A stretch of DNA of 64,000 nt from Muricea muricata (lineage: Eukaryota > Cnidaria > Anthozoa > Malacalcyonacea > Plexauridae), in contig OY979720.1 in NCBI GenBank assembly GCA_963855995.1, positions 2,916,501-2,980,500 on the forward strand, in the 5' to 3' direction. The position numbers and the translations under genes are program-made. Numbering within the stretch: position 1 is the first letter of the stretch; each line of letters starts with the position of its first letter. A model generated the notes under the pieces. It was not told where the DNA came from and did no database searches. It saw only the letters and a program-made list of their open reading frames with translations. This document shows positions 48,949 to 62,600 of the stretch, piece by piece.

Positions 48949-51631
48949 ATGAACAGCGCATATCTTGGACGGTTGAGAATGGATCAACAGTTCAACGGCT
49001 ACACGCCGTATTTCTACACACAACCGGGACACCAATTGACAGCAATGCATCCCGCACCTCCAGTTGTACCAATGTTTATGCCCTGCATCGAAAAATCCGA
49101 TGCAGTTCCCATCTCAAAATCTTCAAAATCGTTTAGTATAGAAGATATCTTACGTCGTCCTCATCCCAGTTCCTGTATCCCTGACCGTTCCTTCCTCTCA
49201 GGAATTAGTGACATAGCAGGGAGATTCGACTATAGATTTGGTCAAGTGCCTTACCATTGGGAGAGAAGAATGTGGCCATCTGCACTGTCAGAAAAATTTA
49301 CAGGTAAAAATTAGGCAGATTTTGCCGTTTTAAGTCCCTCTTCTTATTTCGTCCTAACTTATTATAGTTAGCACATGATTTATTGCGAATACTGTAATAA
49401 ATGACTTTTCTTTCCAGTTAACGAACTTGATACAAAAAAGCTCGAATCCTAACTGGACCCAGTGCTCGGTTCCTATTATTTACTATTTACCATATACAGA
49501 TGTTTCTGTTACGTAAACTTCCAACAGAAATCGATACAACTGGCATTTGAAGTCCAGATCATGATTTGTTCGCGAGCATGAAGCTTTGTGCTGTTTCACC
49601 ATTTTATGTTTATTCTTGTTCCCAATCTGTCTTCATGCGTTGCAGTGTATACAGCGAAATCAATGTGATGAAGTTACCTGTATTTTAGGGAACATAGGTT
49701 AGGTTACCAGTATTTTAGGAAACATAGGTTAGGTTACCTGTACTTTAGGGAATAGAGAGCACACTGGTTCTTAAAAAACACTATTATACTGAGAAAAGAG
49801 CTTGTACAGCACAGGTATAGAGAGATGAGGAGAAGTTTTCACATGGGTTTTCGATATATAGATCTGCTCATCCTGCTCTATGACTTAGGGGAAAACTTTT
49901 GCCTAAATAATTTTCACCCTGGGTGTTGTTCGGAAACCAGTTCAGTTGTTCATCGTCGACGTAAGCCTTCTAGGCAAATTTAGCAGCAGCTTGCATCGTG
50001 ATACATTGGTGCCGAATCGCGGATCGTTTTATTTCTTATGTGAAGCTGTAGAAATGCGCAAACTAAAATAGTAGATCCAGGCCGTTTGTCGACCCCTCTT
50101 CGAACTCACCTCCAAAACCGAGTGCACGAATTTAGGAAGAAGAGGAGCGAAAAATGAAAATATATGGAAAACGTCCAAACAATAACATTTGTGAATCAAT
50201 GGATATCTATAAGTGAACATCTTAGCGAGCACAATACAAAGCTGTATAGACCAGTTGAAACAATGATCAAAATCATTTAAATTTATGTCTCAATTGTTCT
50301 TGTCAATTTACGAGGCTTTAAAGATGCATTCGTTTTTCGATTTTTGTCTTTATATTTTGTTCCCTTAAATTATTGGCAACGTTATTCTGGCTTTTATGCA
50401 CGATAATCTATCTTCAACATATTAATCTTTCTTTTGGCACAGTGTAGGATGAGTGCGTATAGAAAATAAAAGGCGTCATGTTTAATTCTCTTTCTACCAG
50501 AGTGAGCATCTATAGATATTGACGGCACTTTAATCGGCTATTAAGATTTGAGTGGCTTTTTAATTAATTTGCGTGTACATCCCACTCTAATATTTACACG
50601 TTAAATCTCCCATGATTGAGAATCAAGTCTTTGTCATTGGCACCTGTCCAAGAAGTTAACGAGACTAATTGCTTGATTTTGATTTTATAAAGATTTTAAA
50701 AAGCTTTTTACCACACGTGGCTAGAAAATAGGCTAAATTATTTTAGTTGACTTAAATGGCTAACCATTGGGCTATTGATTGGCTGTTTTACTTAGAAACA
50801 TTTACTACTCGAGAAATGTGCATCTAGTATGTAAAAATAATACAAGGAAAGGTACAGGTTCAAAGTATAAAACTGTTCTTTTCCCTCACTGGCAACGTTA
50901 GTTTGATATATAAAAATAAACTGCGTATCTACACTCTACAATTTAAAAATTTATAATTCGTGCCATTTCCTGTATAAAATATGAAGTGGCATGGTGAAGT
51001 GGTGTTTTTATACCTATACACCGGTACAGCTGAAAAATAGGCCTGAACACGGTGGAAATCGAACCTACGGCCTTTCCAAAAGATCTGACTGCGTAAATAA
51101 CATCAAAACACAATTAAACTATGAAGGATTTGGTATGTGTATGCATGTAATGGAGTTATAAATTATGCATATAATATGTGTACATTTCCATGCATTAAAA
51201 AAGGCATTTAGCGACTCTGCAGAAGATTCTACAGTATAGGTAAACTTTTGATCTGGTCTCTATTCTATGTCAAGTATCTCCTTGTCTTCCGTGCAGATCC
51301 AAACTCCCCCGATCATGATTCTTATTCCGAGAAGGACTTACTTCGAAGGCGAAACACCAGACCGACATTCAGCGGTCGTCAGGTTTATCTACTGGAGAAA
51401 ACATTTCAACAGACAAAGTATCTGGCTGGCCCCGAGAGAGCCCAACTCGCTTACACATTGCGCATGTCTGAAAGTCAGGTGAAAGTTTGGTTCCAGAATC
51501 GCAGAACAAAATGGCGCAAAATGAACTCTGTGGTAGCAAATAGCACGGAAGAGAAAGCTCCGGCAGTATCAACATCCCCTGAAGAAAAGCAACAGAACGA
51601 CTGCGGTGACTCCGCTCGAAACAACAGATAA
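48949..51631 (+). CDS. Nkx6-like: NK6-class homeobox transcription factor, 2 exons, 229 aa
   Basis: Coding exons are 48,949-49,303 and 51,297-51,631, joined by a phase-1 GT-AG intron of 1,993 bp. Residues 62-70 (FSIEDILRR) are an EH1-type motif, which in NK6 proteins recruits Groucho/TLE corepressors. The homeodomain spans about residues 136-195. It carries the NK6 signature [23 protein letters not shown] and [16 protein letters not shown], with Trp183 (position 48) and Asn186 (position 51) intact. The match to vertebrate NKX6 homeodomains is close across the whole domain. The tail after the homeodomain is short (about 34 residues, Glu/Ser/Thr-rich). NK6 factors are DNA-binding repressors in neural and, in vertebrates, pancreatic fate. 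The start is the first ATG of a continuous frame; a second Met at residue 11 is possible. Confidence 0.93.
49673..49750 (+). repeat. 30-bp tandem repeat in homeobox-gene intron
   Basis: Two full units and one partial unit of gttacctgtattttagggaa plus cataggttag follow one another in intron 1 of the NK6-like gene. Internal differences are few. Confidence 0.7.
51000..51110 (-). repeat. Possible SINE remnant in homeobox-gene intron
   Basis: On the minus strand, GTAGGTTCGATTTCC resembles a pol III B box. The context (gaacacggtggaaatcgaac on the plus strand) looks like the 3' half of a tRNA-like head. No A box or tail is clear, so support is weak. Confidence 0.25.
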
Positions 51632-52692
51632 ACCTGCTTTCATCATTGAAGTCAGATCAACATAAAAACGCTTACACATAGAGTGTATATTTTATGACAC
51701 TTAACTGTACACATGTACATGTACAGTACAAATACTGTATCCTAGAAATTTTAGAATCATAGTTGTTTCCTCACCGGAATCGCATTAAGAAGAAGTATAA
51801 ACTCGTACATTTTCATGCACTGTGTATATTCTATTATCACTTAGTAATCTGTCTTATACCTATATATCTGTGATGTAAATAGTAACGCGATGATGTAAGG
51901 GAATTTGAAACGGTGTCATGAAATATTCAGTGCGTAGATTTTGTTCTGAAGCTTATGTTGTTGCATGAGCCAATATTAAATAATGTATTCCATGGATCCA
52001 TTGTTTTCAATCAAATTTATAAGTATTGTTTAAACAAAACCGTTGAAAGTGCTTGACGGGTGTAGCAAAGTACAAGTGAGTTGATGAAAGACACGATTAC
52101 GACGAATTATTCTTTAATGCTTACTTTATCCCTGCATCTGAATCATTAACAATTGCCAAGTGATGTCCCAGACTTAGTTTGCTCAAGGTTAATCCATGCT
52201 ATTTCATTCAAACTAATTAGAAGGCGTGACTGTGTATTAGTTCAATTGGAATTCAATTAAATCGCTAAATTTGCAAACAGTGAGCAGTAATTACGAAGGA
52301 GCATTAATCCTAGTTCCGCATTTTAAGTCATATTCAGATCATTTTTTGAGAATCAAAATGTGTCACGGCAACTCAATCAGAAATTGGCATACAAGTAGTA
52401 AATAACAACCAAGTAGAGACCCGGTTATAATTTTTTTGTAATGCTATAAGAATAGTTTTCATTTTTATATTCATACCATAATTTACATAAAAATTTATCC
52501 GCGTTCTCCTATCGTGATTGATAGTAACAATAATTGTCACCGGTCATTAAAACAAATATGTGTTCTGTATTTGTTTAAAATCTGCAGTTCGTTTCCAGCG
52601 GATGGAAGTCACTTTCATCACCATTCCTCTCCTTCGACTTGTTGATTTATACCAATTATGAACTCCAAATCATTTCTTACCCGATTTCATCA

Positions 52693-55600
52693 TTATTCAA
52701 CTTTCAACATTTGAGCGAAGTCCTCCTGTTTCTGTTGACGTAATTCAGGTTTTACCTTTGTCCGTTTCAACTGTCCATCCCTAAGAAAGAGAAATATAGA
52801 ATCAGCTCTTGTTTCAGAATGTTTCCATCTGCCTAATTTACCAAACTGCCAACTCAAAGGAAATTTGTCCCAAATTTCAAGAGGACTTTCCTCAACAAAA
52901 CTACAACTAAGTTTCAACAAGTTTCGCAGGGAAAAAAATACAATTGATAAAAAAACAGGAAAATGGATTTTACCCGGTAGTTTGGCCTACAGATACGCCT
53001 TTTACTCACGATCTTCATGATAATTTTCTAACAAAGCTTGATCTTTACAGTATTTTGGTACACTATCTAGGTACAGCATTTTGAACGCTAAAGAACAAAA
53101 CTTTATGCCCAGCTACAACAAGTTACACATACTGTAACCTTTAGAGACTCAAATGGCAACTTAACAGTATTCATGTGAGACCTGTCAGTACTACAAATAC
53201 ATACCATATCAGATCAACAAGTCCGCCTTGTCTTGCAATATCCGCTTTTACTCTATTCGCAAACTGAATAGCAGATTCATCCTCGTGTCTCGTCACAGGT
53301 GGGAGATACCAAATATCACAGACTAATGCCCAGCTTGACATAATATCCAACAAATAATGAACCAAGGAGTACTGGCTAGAATTCCAGAACGCATTAGAGA
53401 ATAAAGGATCGTACTGAAATACAAGGAACACACAATAAATAACTCACTAAACATAACTATGGATTCTGTCTCAAGCTATCCCACCACACGTGTTAACATT
53501 GTTATACTTTCTCGGATTTAGATTGGAGATGGGACAGGCAATAAAAGTTTGAAAAGATTGCATAACATGTCCTAATGATGTTGACACAACTCTGGTAATG
53601 TTCATCTGATGGAAGGAAATTTCCACCCTCCCTCCGCTCCAAAATGGCATCTTAATTCATTCTGATATAAATTAAAAGACTACGTTAGAACACGTTAATT
53701 TCTTATGATAAATAAATATTAAATAAAATCAAAGAAATTTAAAAAGTTCCAAAACAAGGCTCGTTTTGCTTTAAAGTGATTATCTATTTATTATTGCAAA
53801 GTTTTCAGTTGGTAAGCTCCGATCTTAATCAGTGCAAATAATGATGATCAACACGCAAAACGTACGAAGGATTCAGAGTGATTGTTTCAATTTATACCTT
53901 AATTGCAACAGGATAGATGATTCCACCAATTTCAAAACTTCCTTTCTTAAACATCATTACAGAAGTGTTGTTTATACACGTTCCTAAAATATGTTTTAAA
54001 AATCTTGAGAGACCTGACTCACTCCACTACTCCTGCAGATTAACCAAAATGAGAAAACCTCGAGCTGTTTTACATTCATTAGGCTAAACCCTACATGAAC
54101 CCAGGGGTGTGTGTGTGTGGTGGGGGAGTGGCTAGATCTCTTTAGGCACTGGCCATGATGGACTAAATTTTGATCCAGGCAATACGGACAAATTCTTTCA
54201 TCACAGCTATAAAAAGAGCATCTTAAAATTAGTAGAATTGTAAAGTTTGGTTGCAAAATATTGTAAATACCGGAAAATATAGCCTTTTGAAATTTGCAAA
54301 TTTTGTATAATAATATTAATTTTGTATTAGGCATGAGGGTTATATTTTCTGTTATCTGCAAGATTTCGCTACCAAACTTTGCAGTTCTACTCATTTCAGG
54401 ACGCTCTTTTCCGCGGTGTTGAAAGGTTTTGCTCAGTTTGCTTGGATCAAGATTTAGTCTATCATGGGAATTGTCTACTAACCACCACATTGCATGCTCT
54501 CTCAACATTCAAACTAACACATGAAAATACTTATTACACACATTATTATAATTAACAATTTGTGTTTAAATACACCTCAAAAATGAATGCAAACCACAAT
54601 TTTTATTTAGATAATGCAATAAACCAATGCAAGGAACATATAGGTAAAGTATATGAAAAATAGGCACATGATACCTTCAGGAAAAATTAAAATGGGATCT
54701 TTGCTGGGGTCTTCTACATGTTCTCGCAGTCTTTACAATTCAAAAAATAAATAAAAAAACCAAAGTGTTATTATGTTTTGTTTCAAAATTAATACATGAA
54801 AGGTGCTAAATGTGCGATGTTTTTAAGAAGCTGCATGATGCTACAAACCTTTTAGCCACAATTAGTCGATCTTTTATTTCAGATCTTTCAAACCAGATAT
54901 GATCTTGTGCATTTGACAAAGATTTTTGCATAAAGCCAAAAAGGCCACCTTGGTTTTGTCCAATCTGAAGAAATTGTGAAAACAAAGACTTGATACTTCA
55001 CACTTGTTGAGTAGAAGTTTTACCTGATGTGCAGAAATATAAATTTTGAAAAATGTTGCTCCTAATAGTAAATCCTGACTACCAAACATCTTTTGGTATT
55101 TATTTTTACCAAAACTTACAAAAGAATAGTTGCCATCACAAGCTAACATAATGGCATCAATTGGAGATGTGTGATTAGCCACACAAGTGCCACCCCCTCT
55201 TGCTTTATTTTGTCTATATTGAAAATAAAGTCAGCAGATCATGGTGTTAATTAACTAAGGACTGGCATGTACTGCAGTAATAAGTGGAGTGTGCTAATTA
55301 TGCTTAGTTGCAACTAAACTGAATTGCAAAGGACACAGCTCAACATGACCAAGTTAAAGGCTTTCTACGGTGTTTATAACATCCACCTATTGGTGGCCAA
55401 CGAGCTATCATGGACAAAGCTTGAAAAAAATATAACCTGCCAAACTAATTTTTTTTGCAGGTCAAATAGCATTTAAGCATTTTAGGTATGAGCTAAAAAT
55501 TCAACATTTCTAAGTAGTCATTGTTCTTACGAGTTATGGCAATCAAGTGAAACAAACTCACATCAAACTCATCAAATGAATTTCACTTGCCATTTGTTTC

Positions 55601-58600
55601 TAAATTTGGCCGTCCAGTTTTATTTTCACATGCAATCTCGAAAATATGGACGGCTTTTGGCCATTGGCAGCCCACTATTTTGAGCCCTGAGCATTCAGTC
55701 GCAATGGAAGCATCAGTTAAGAGTAAACCAAACCCACAGGTTCCGCCAACTTTTCCTATGGGAGGAAACTATGGCAGATTTTTCCATTGAAAATAACTTG
55801 CATATATTAAGTACTGTATCATAAGTCATTTCCAATGGGAACTGAACCAATTGAAAAGCATGCTACAAGAATTACATCACCAAAGGCCCACATATCTCTT
55901 ACTACACACAGCAATTTGAAATTCCAAAATTGGAATGGTGATGGCAAAACCATATAGCCTTTCAAGGTTCTACAAACCTGTTGTGAAAATTAATAACAGC
56001 AGATAAACCACGAGCTAAGACTCTAAAGCCAATTAACATTGCTTTTCGAGATAGAAATTTTCTAAATCTAGGATAAAAAGAAATTATATTAAGACAAAAA
56101 AGGTATTGTTACCATATTCAATCATATACAATTCTGATATATATCATTAAATGACATTATATAAAATAATTTCTACTGTACTTATTGTCAGGAAGATAGC
56201 CAATGAAATATGCACTAACAGCAATGAAAAGAATTCCAAATGCAGCTAAAGTGATTCTGTTTTTAAGTAAAAATAAAAAAGTATTTTTGTGCATAAAATA
56301 ATATTCAAATACTTATTAAGAAAATATTATTGTTTTTTTTAGAACTGACAGCTATAGCTATGTCAACTTACCTTACAGGCAGAAATATAACATATCTTAC
56401 AAATAATCCAATTGCCCAAATAATGGTCACTTTTAAACTGGAACAAATAATGTTTGCAACAAGACATTACAGGCCAGTACATCTTTAGCATATTGAAAAG
56501 ACATTTAATATAATTTATAGATGGTATTATCCAACATTGTTGACTGAAGTCAGTAGTGCTGAGTTAAACTCTACAACTTAAACAGGTCTGCAACCTATAT
56601 TTCTAGCATAAAATAACAAATAGCCTAGATATATAATTATTTTTCATCTCATTTACACACCCCATATTTTTGGATGTATTATTTCTCATCAAAAGATTCC
56701 AGTTCTCTAATTCTAAAAAAAGTAATTTGTTCATATTTACATATGAGCTCCACATTTTACTGACAAATTGAATAATTTTGTACAATTTGCCAACCGCTTT
56801 AATACATTTACCAGCCAAACACATTTTGCATTCCATTTTTAAGCCTGGTTTCCCCTTGGTTTTACTCATTAACTCTCCCCAAATAAGGTCACTCCCCTAT
56901 TTGCACCCTCCAGTGCCTTCCTATGATACACAGGTCTCTGGTACCAGCCCTGCAACTGAATATGACTTGAATATGGTCATATAGATAATGATATTGATAC
57001 CTTCAGCAGTAAACCTCTTTGTTACTTCATCGTCAATGATTGCCTATGGAAAACAGTACAATACTGAATGCTTGCATGTGGATGAGTCCTATATGCTGCA
57101 ATTTCAGAGTGGTCTGGACATCTTGACGGTGAATCATATCTATGTGGATATCAGAATGTAGCTTCATGTTTATTGCAGCTATAATCTGTCCATGTAATAT
57201 CTCAGTTATTGGGCGATTCCTGTCATCAATTGTACCTCAGTTCCACTTTTAAGAAAATCACAAGCATCTGTCATCTTAAACTCTCGCTGTAAAGTTGCAA
57301 TTGACCTATTTCTAGGAATTTTCCCTTGTTCTTTTGGGACATCTCCTTTTTCAATAAGAACTGGTAAAAAATAAAAGACTACATATTTAGAATCTTAATT
57401 TCTAAAAACATAAAGACGTTAAATACTAAAAGACAGAAACATACAAGTTTATATAAACATAAATTTCAATGCAGACACTGCCATTGTCAAGCATTTTTAA
57501 GTCATTATAATTAGTTATATTATAATTAGATTATGTAATTATATCTAGTTGATTACAATTAGCAATTATAGTCACTATTAGTTTACTATAATTACTAATT
57601 ATAGTTAAGTCCTCACATACCCATATTATTTGACTCCATTGAACTCCTGCCATACTAAAAATCATAAAGTTTGAAGGAAAACTAAGGTGAAAAATTATGA
57701 GGATAACCTCAAATATTCAGGATATACATGCAAGTCAATGATACAAACTGGACTGGACCTAGTGCATGGAAATGGTTGGATTCAGCTTGTGTATAACACA
57801 AACTGATACCCTTAAGACTTAGTGCTATCCACTGACTTGACATTTCCAATTACAATTTCAGGAGCCAATGCATAACTGCCAATGTAGTTTAATGCTAGCT
57901 TTGCATATCATGTGTAATATATTCTGTGTATGAAATTTAAAGCTTGCAAGTGCACATGTGCAAATGTTGTTGCACACACATGTACTTTTGTTTGGAAATT
58001 TGACAAACTGTATACATGGTTTGAGTGCATAACATGCACTAAAGGTACAGTATGAGCATGTGCTTAAGTAATGTGCATGCATGTCATTATGGCACATATA
58101 ATATCATTCATATAATAATAATCTTCGTTCTACAACAGTAAGTTTGGCCTTACAAGCTACTAATCACTGAACATGCCTTTTTTATTGCAGGTGTGCATAT
58201 AGGCTTTCAAAAAAGATCTTCTGTGCCAGACTCTAGAGTATGGCAGTTTTCTACGAGATCTTGGGTGCGAAGAAGGCACCAATCTTAGGTGCAGGTGTGC
58301 AAAACAGATGCCAAGGGCGGATCATGAGTGAGTTAAGGGGCAAAAGTAACAAAACGTGTTAAAAATTAGAGCTTTGGGGGCAGATTGAATAGCTAATTAA
58401 TTGCTAATTTTTCTCTATAAAAAATCTTGGGGGTACCGTTGACATACCTGCAGTCTGGCTTCTGTGCATGTCACACAAAGTTGGCAGCCCAGCAAGCATA
58501 ACTTAAGTATTATAGGTTGTTTCTATGCTATTCAAACAATCATATTGGGAAATCCAACCTCAATGGTTAGGAGCAGTGCAATTTTTGTTTAAATAAAAAA

Positions 58601-59447
58601 TTAATGGGGGGGGGGGGGGGTTCAGATCACGTTTCATGAGAGGAAAAACAGCCATTTAACATTTCACAGGTAAAAAATTAGTAATTTCACGAAATTTAAT
58701 GAACTCGCTTTTAACCGTGTAAATTTAACACCTTTCTTACCCGTCAGCCTATTTTTACATTGTAGAAAGTAAAAAGCACCATTGAAAGCTCAAATTTGGA
58801 CGAATTTTTGTAAAAACAGCCAATATATGTCGAAAAAATGAAGAAAATAAATGCATTTAGTAAAATTGTTGTAACCAATGCATTGTACTTTGTTCTTTAG
58901 CACTTATTCCTTGCTACTCCTCCAGCAGCCAATCACGGCTCAGGAATAGGCATGTAAATCACATTTCCCGACACAAAAATTCGTCAAATCTCATTTCACA
59001 ACAACAAATACTGGCAATTCACAGCTCACGAAAAACCCTTTACCACCCTCTAAAAAGTGCTTGACTCACCTGACCTGTGACCACATCAGGTGACCTGACA
59101 TAGGACACCCCAGTGTGAGAAACCACTTTCTCGCTTATTTCGAAAACTCAGAAAGCGAGAAACCCGCTTTGTACCCGCATTTTTTTGTTAAAGACAGTTT
59201 CCTTCGTATCTAACTTAACATCAAAGTTATGTTTTAAAAATATTTGACAAATTCCAACATAAATATTCCTTATTGTTCTACACCACCAAATAAATCATAC
59301 CTTGATAATTTTAACGAGAAGTGTCGTGTACATGTGTCGTATTCCTAATGAAATGTTTAAAGCAGCTGGAATAACGATGACTACAATAATTAAAACGACA
59401 TAAACCAACCATGCTATTAACAAAGCTCCTGTAAACGTGTCCGCCAT
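52693..59447 (-). CDS. GPAT4-like: Glycerol-3-phosphate acyltransferase 3/4-type (LPLAT family), at least 13 coding exons
   Basis: Coding exons in order: 59,447-59,301; 57,360-57,236; 57,043-57,001; 56,712-56,661; 56,437-56,372; 56,256-56,182; 56,067-55,978; 55,213-55,120; 54,964-54,849; 54,730-54,675; 53,983-53,898; 53,413-53,205; 52,780-52,693. Every junction is GT-AG and phases agree, except between the first two exons. There a small exon of 3n+1 bases is missing from my model; the homologues have a segment like WATLRMERGAKEKN at that point. The seen exons encode about 415 residues; human GPAT3/GPAT4 have about 434/456. Exon 1 carries a membrane segment (LLIAWLVYVVLIIVVIVIP), and two more hydrophobic stretches follow in exons 5-6. 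Acyltransferase motifs are intact: NHTSPID (catalytic His/Asp), WFERSEIKDR, FPEGTCINNTS and YPVAIKYDP. The C-terminal part, VWYLPP-like and QFANRVK plus ARQGGLVDL, is diagnostic for GPAT3/4. The family makes lysophosphatidic acid from glycerol-3-phosphate and acyl-CoA in the ER for triacylglycerol and phospholipid synthesis. GPAT3 versus GPAT4 cannot be separated here; one ancestral gene is likely. Confidence 0.94.
58609..58620 (+). repeat. Poly-G run in GPAT intron 1
   Basis: An uninterrupted run of about 12 G lies in the long first intron, within otherwise unremarkable AT-rich DNA. The intron between 57,361 and 59,300 should also contain the missing small coding exon. Confidence 0.6.
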
Positions 59448-59557
59448 ATTTACCAAAAATATTTACAACTTTGTTCGATACTTCATGTTACGCTGGTGTT
59501 GTGGACATCACCATACTCGCAGTCGCTAATTCATGGAGAATTACTAAGGCCGGTCCA

Positions 59558-59672
59558 CTTCAATCGTATCGTAGCGAAACGTAGCGTATTTCATTGTGTC
59601 CATATCATTCGTTCTGCTTGAGTGTTCACGAAACAATTAAATGCGCTACGTTTCGCTACGATACGATTGAAG
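59558..59672. mobile_element. Hairpin MITE just upstream of the GPAT start
   Basis: CTTCAATCGTATCGTAGCGA plus nine more bases at 59,558-59,586 is exactly inverted at 59,644-59,672. This gives 29-bp arms around a 57-bp loop. It starts 111 bp upstream of the GPAT initiation codon, so it may overlap the promoter or 5' untranslated region. No target duplication is obvious. Confidence 0.75.
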
Positions 59673-62600
59673 AGGAAAACCAGCTTTAGCGCAATGATCG
59701 CATGTTTATTAGAAGGACACGCTCTAAAGCCTAAAGGATATGACTTGAACAGGAAAAGTTTTTAGTTCCTTTATGGCAGCATGCTTTCGATTTCTCCTCA
59801 CTAACTCCCTCCTCCCCCTATTCCACCCTCCATCACTTTTCTAATAAATGTTTCATTCAGCACGCATGAAGAAAAATATGCCTACACTTCTTTCAATACC
59901 CTTCACACAAAAGATCTACCATACAACAAAAGACGTACAAGTTGATTGACTCTACGTGTCTATCACCAACTCTGGTGTAGGTTGTGCCGTAGAACATTTC
60001 TTGTTATTGACCTGACCACCCAACGGAAACTACACTTATACAACAGAGACTGTGATCAATATATCTTGTTTTGATAGCCCCGTTCAACTTTATCGTTTTT
60101 ATCACTCGTTCTTCGAGTTTAATCGTTGCCAAATATCGCATAGTGTTTTCCGATAAAGCGCGTCATAAGATCGCATCCATTCCAGCTCACTTTGAAAACT
60201 TCTATATCATCTGAATGGTAGTCATCCACAGTAGTTTTTGTAGTAATCTGTATTCAACCGGTGAACTCACTGACATCACAGTTTCGAATAGAATTGCTTG
60301 AAAAGGACCCTCCAAATTTCAACTTTACAGAACAAGCATGTTTGTCACATTTTAACTTGTCTCAGACATTTTTATAGTTTCCACATGTGGTTCAATTCTT
60401 GACCACACTGGAAACTTCGAACTAACAGTTTTCGCACATTTTGTGGTAAGCCAGTTCAACACAAACAATTAGGCGTAATCTAGCATCTGATTTGGTGACC
60501 TTTTGAAATCCTAGTCCTTGAGACTCGCACCACGTTCCGTGATAGTAGTAATCCTGTTTTAATGGCTTGTTTTTTTAAACTTTTACTGTCTCAACCGGGT
60601 CTTCAATTTTTGTACCTTGGACCTTTGTCAACTATTTCATAACTCAAGTTGGACTGTCATTTTAATTCCACGTTAGTTAAAATTTACTTACAAGATAAAA
60701 CGTTGCTGATTAAGTATGATCATGCAGTCATCAGTGACAACTACACAACAATTACAGTTATACATGCATAATTTGCGCAATATATACTATACATAAATGT
60801 CACATTTATCAGTGAGGAATTTAAGTTGACTTGTATTTTAAAACAAGCCACAAAAATTCCAGACTACACTGTGGTTTGATAACACTTCCTGTCTACAATT
60901 CAGTAATTGAAATCGGAATTTTTTATTGTGCGATATTCAATTTTCACCTTGATATCTCAAGATAAACGTTGGCCAATTACCTGGGTCACAATAATAAAGT
61001 TTGAATTGGACAATTAAAGAAACATTGATATGCAGCTGTCGATAAAATTGTATGAAATTAGTAATTGATGTGTGTATTGGTTCATGTGTGGCCAATTGAT
61101 GTCATGTTTCCTGTCATTGTATTTTGTTGAAAATCAGAAACGGAATAATTGTATGGGTTTCACCATCGAAATTTAAAGCGGTTACATGTTTCTAACACGA
61201 CAATCCACAGGTCATAATGTAAAACGTTTGACCGTACGTGTAATAAAAGTTAAGTTATAATTACCCTCGTCATCATGTAAAACAATGAATTCACAGCTGC
61301 AGGGAAGGAGGTTTTAGAACAAGTATGATAATATAATTGGGCAAAATAGAGCAAAGTGATTGGCTATATGTCTGAATGGCTAATGTTACACTGTCGTTTA
61401 GTTTGTTGCGTGAGTTGTGCAAATATAAGTTCAGGCCACTTAAGTAGAGTGCAAAATAACTAGTTTCTAGAAGAATCTGTGTATTTCAAGACAGACAAAA
61501 CGTCTGAAGAACAAATAGAAGGAATGTTCAGTGAGAAAAATCAACTGACATTAGACAGAGCTTAACGTAAAATAAGGTATGGATCATTACTCTAACTGGT
61601 GGTTGGTTCAAGTCTCTTGGAATGGATCGGACCGAATATTGCAGATGCTGGTGTGTTAAAAATAAGAATGAAGTTATTTTTCATCAAGTAACTCTGTGTG
61701 TGGGATATCTAATTGCACTTGAACTATGTGCTTCAACGCAATGTCTTCTCTTGAATTGATGGATAACGGCTGGCCATTCATTGGCTGACAGAACTTGAGA
61801 AACTTTTTATATCGTAAATTAGACATCAGACAGACAAAACCACTGATGGATTTGATATAGATAAGACTATTGGATTTTATCGCCGTAATCATGCTCAATG
61901 CTTGTGATCATACGCAAGTTCAATTGCTCATTTCCACATTGATAAGAGATTGATAAGAACCCAATCGGCTACGAAAACAAGTGAATCGCGATACGGGTCT
62001 TTCTCAAATGAACAGTCATGCAAAACGGCTCGGTATAAAAATAGCACACACGTAGAAGATAACGCAGAAGATAATTTACTGCAACGAAGTTTGTGTGCAA
62101 GTCCTGCTTAATGCTAATGTGTAAACAGCAAGACTGAAATGACTTTTGTTGGCGAGATGATGGAATCTTATCCTAAAATCCACCACACTACACTAGTTTT
62201 TGCAACAGTTATGAGCTCGGTGGAAATAGATTTGGTTAACCATCGGCATACCTCTCTTTTCTCAAATTATCAAGGCACAAGATCTTTACCGGATCTAAAA
62301 TCATGACTCAAATAATTGGACAACTATATCTTCAACATGATATGACGTACTGCCAGATGCTATTTCGCCCACATACAGCACAAAGATCAAGCAAAATCCC
62401 ACCACATGCTTGCGAAATATATACCCTACAAATTTGTAAGGATTTAAACAACAGGTCTTAATCAACAGGTTACGATTTTAATGAGATTCCTAAACGACAG
62501 TACAAAATCTACAACTACAAGGGATATTGAAAAACAATTATTTATATAATCAAAATTTCGAAACTAAACCTCAGAACCTATTGTTTTTACTAAACCAGAC

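Noticed and set aside
48888..49136. 82-codon plus-strand frame overlapping the NK6-like first exon
   Set aside because: It is an alternate reading frame of the homeobox gene exon; the supported frame contains the EH1 motif and splices correctly to the homeodomain.
53996..54508. 170-codon minus-strand frame
   Set aside because: It lies wholly in the GPAT-like intron between coding exons 53,898-53,983 and 54,675-54,730, has no domain and breaks the gene model.
62034..62043. TATAAAAATA as a promoter
   Set aside because: No coding region or other promoter sign follows within the window; AT-rich DNA makes the match weak.
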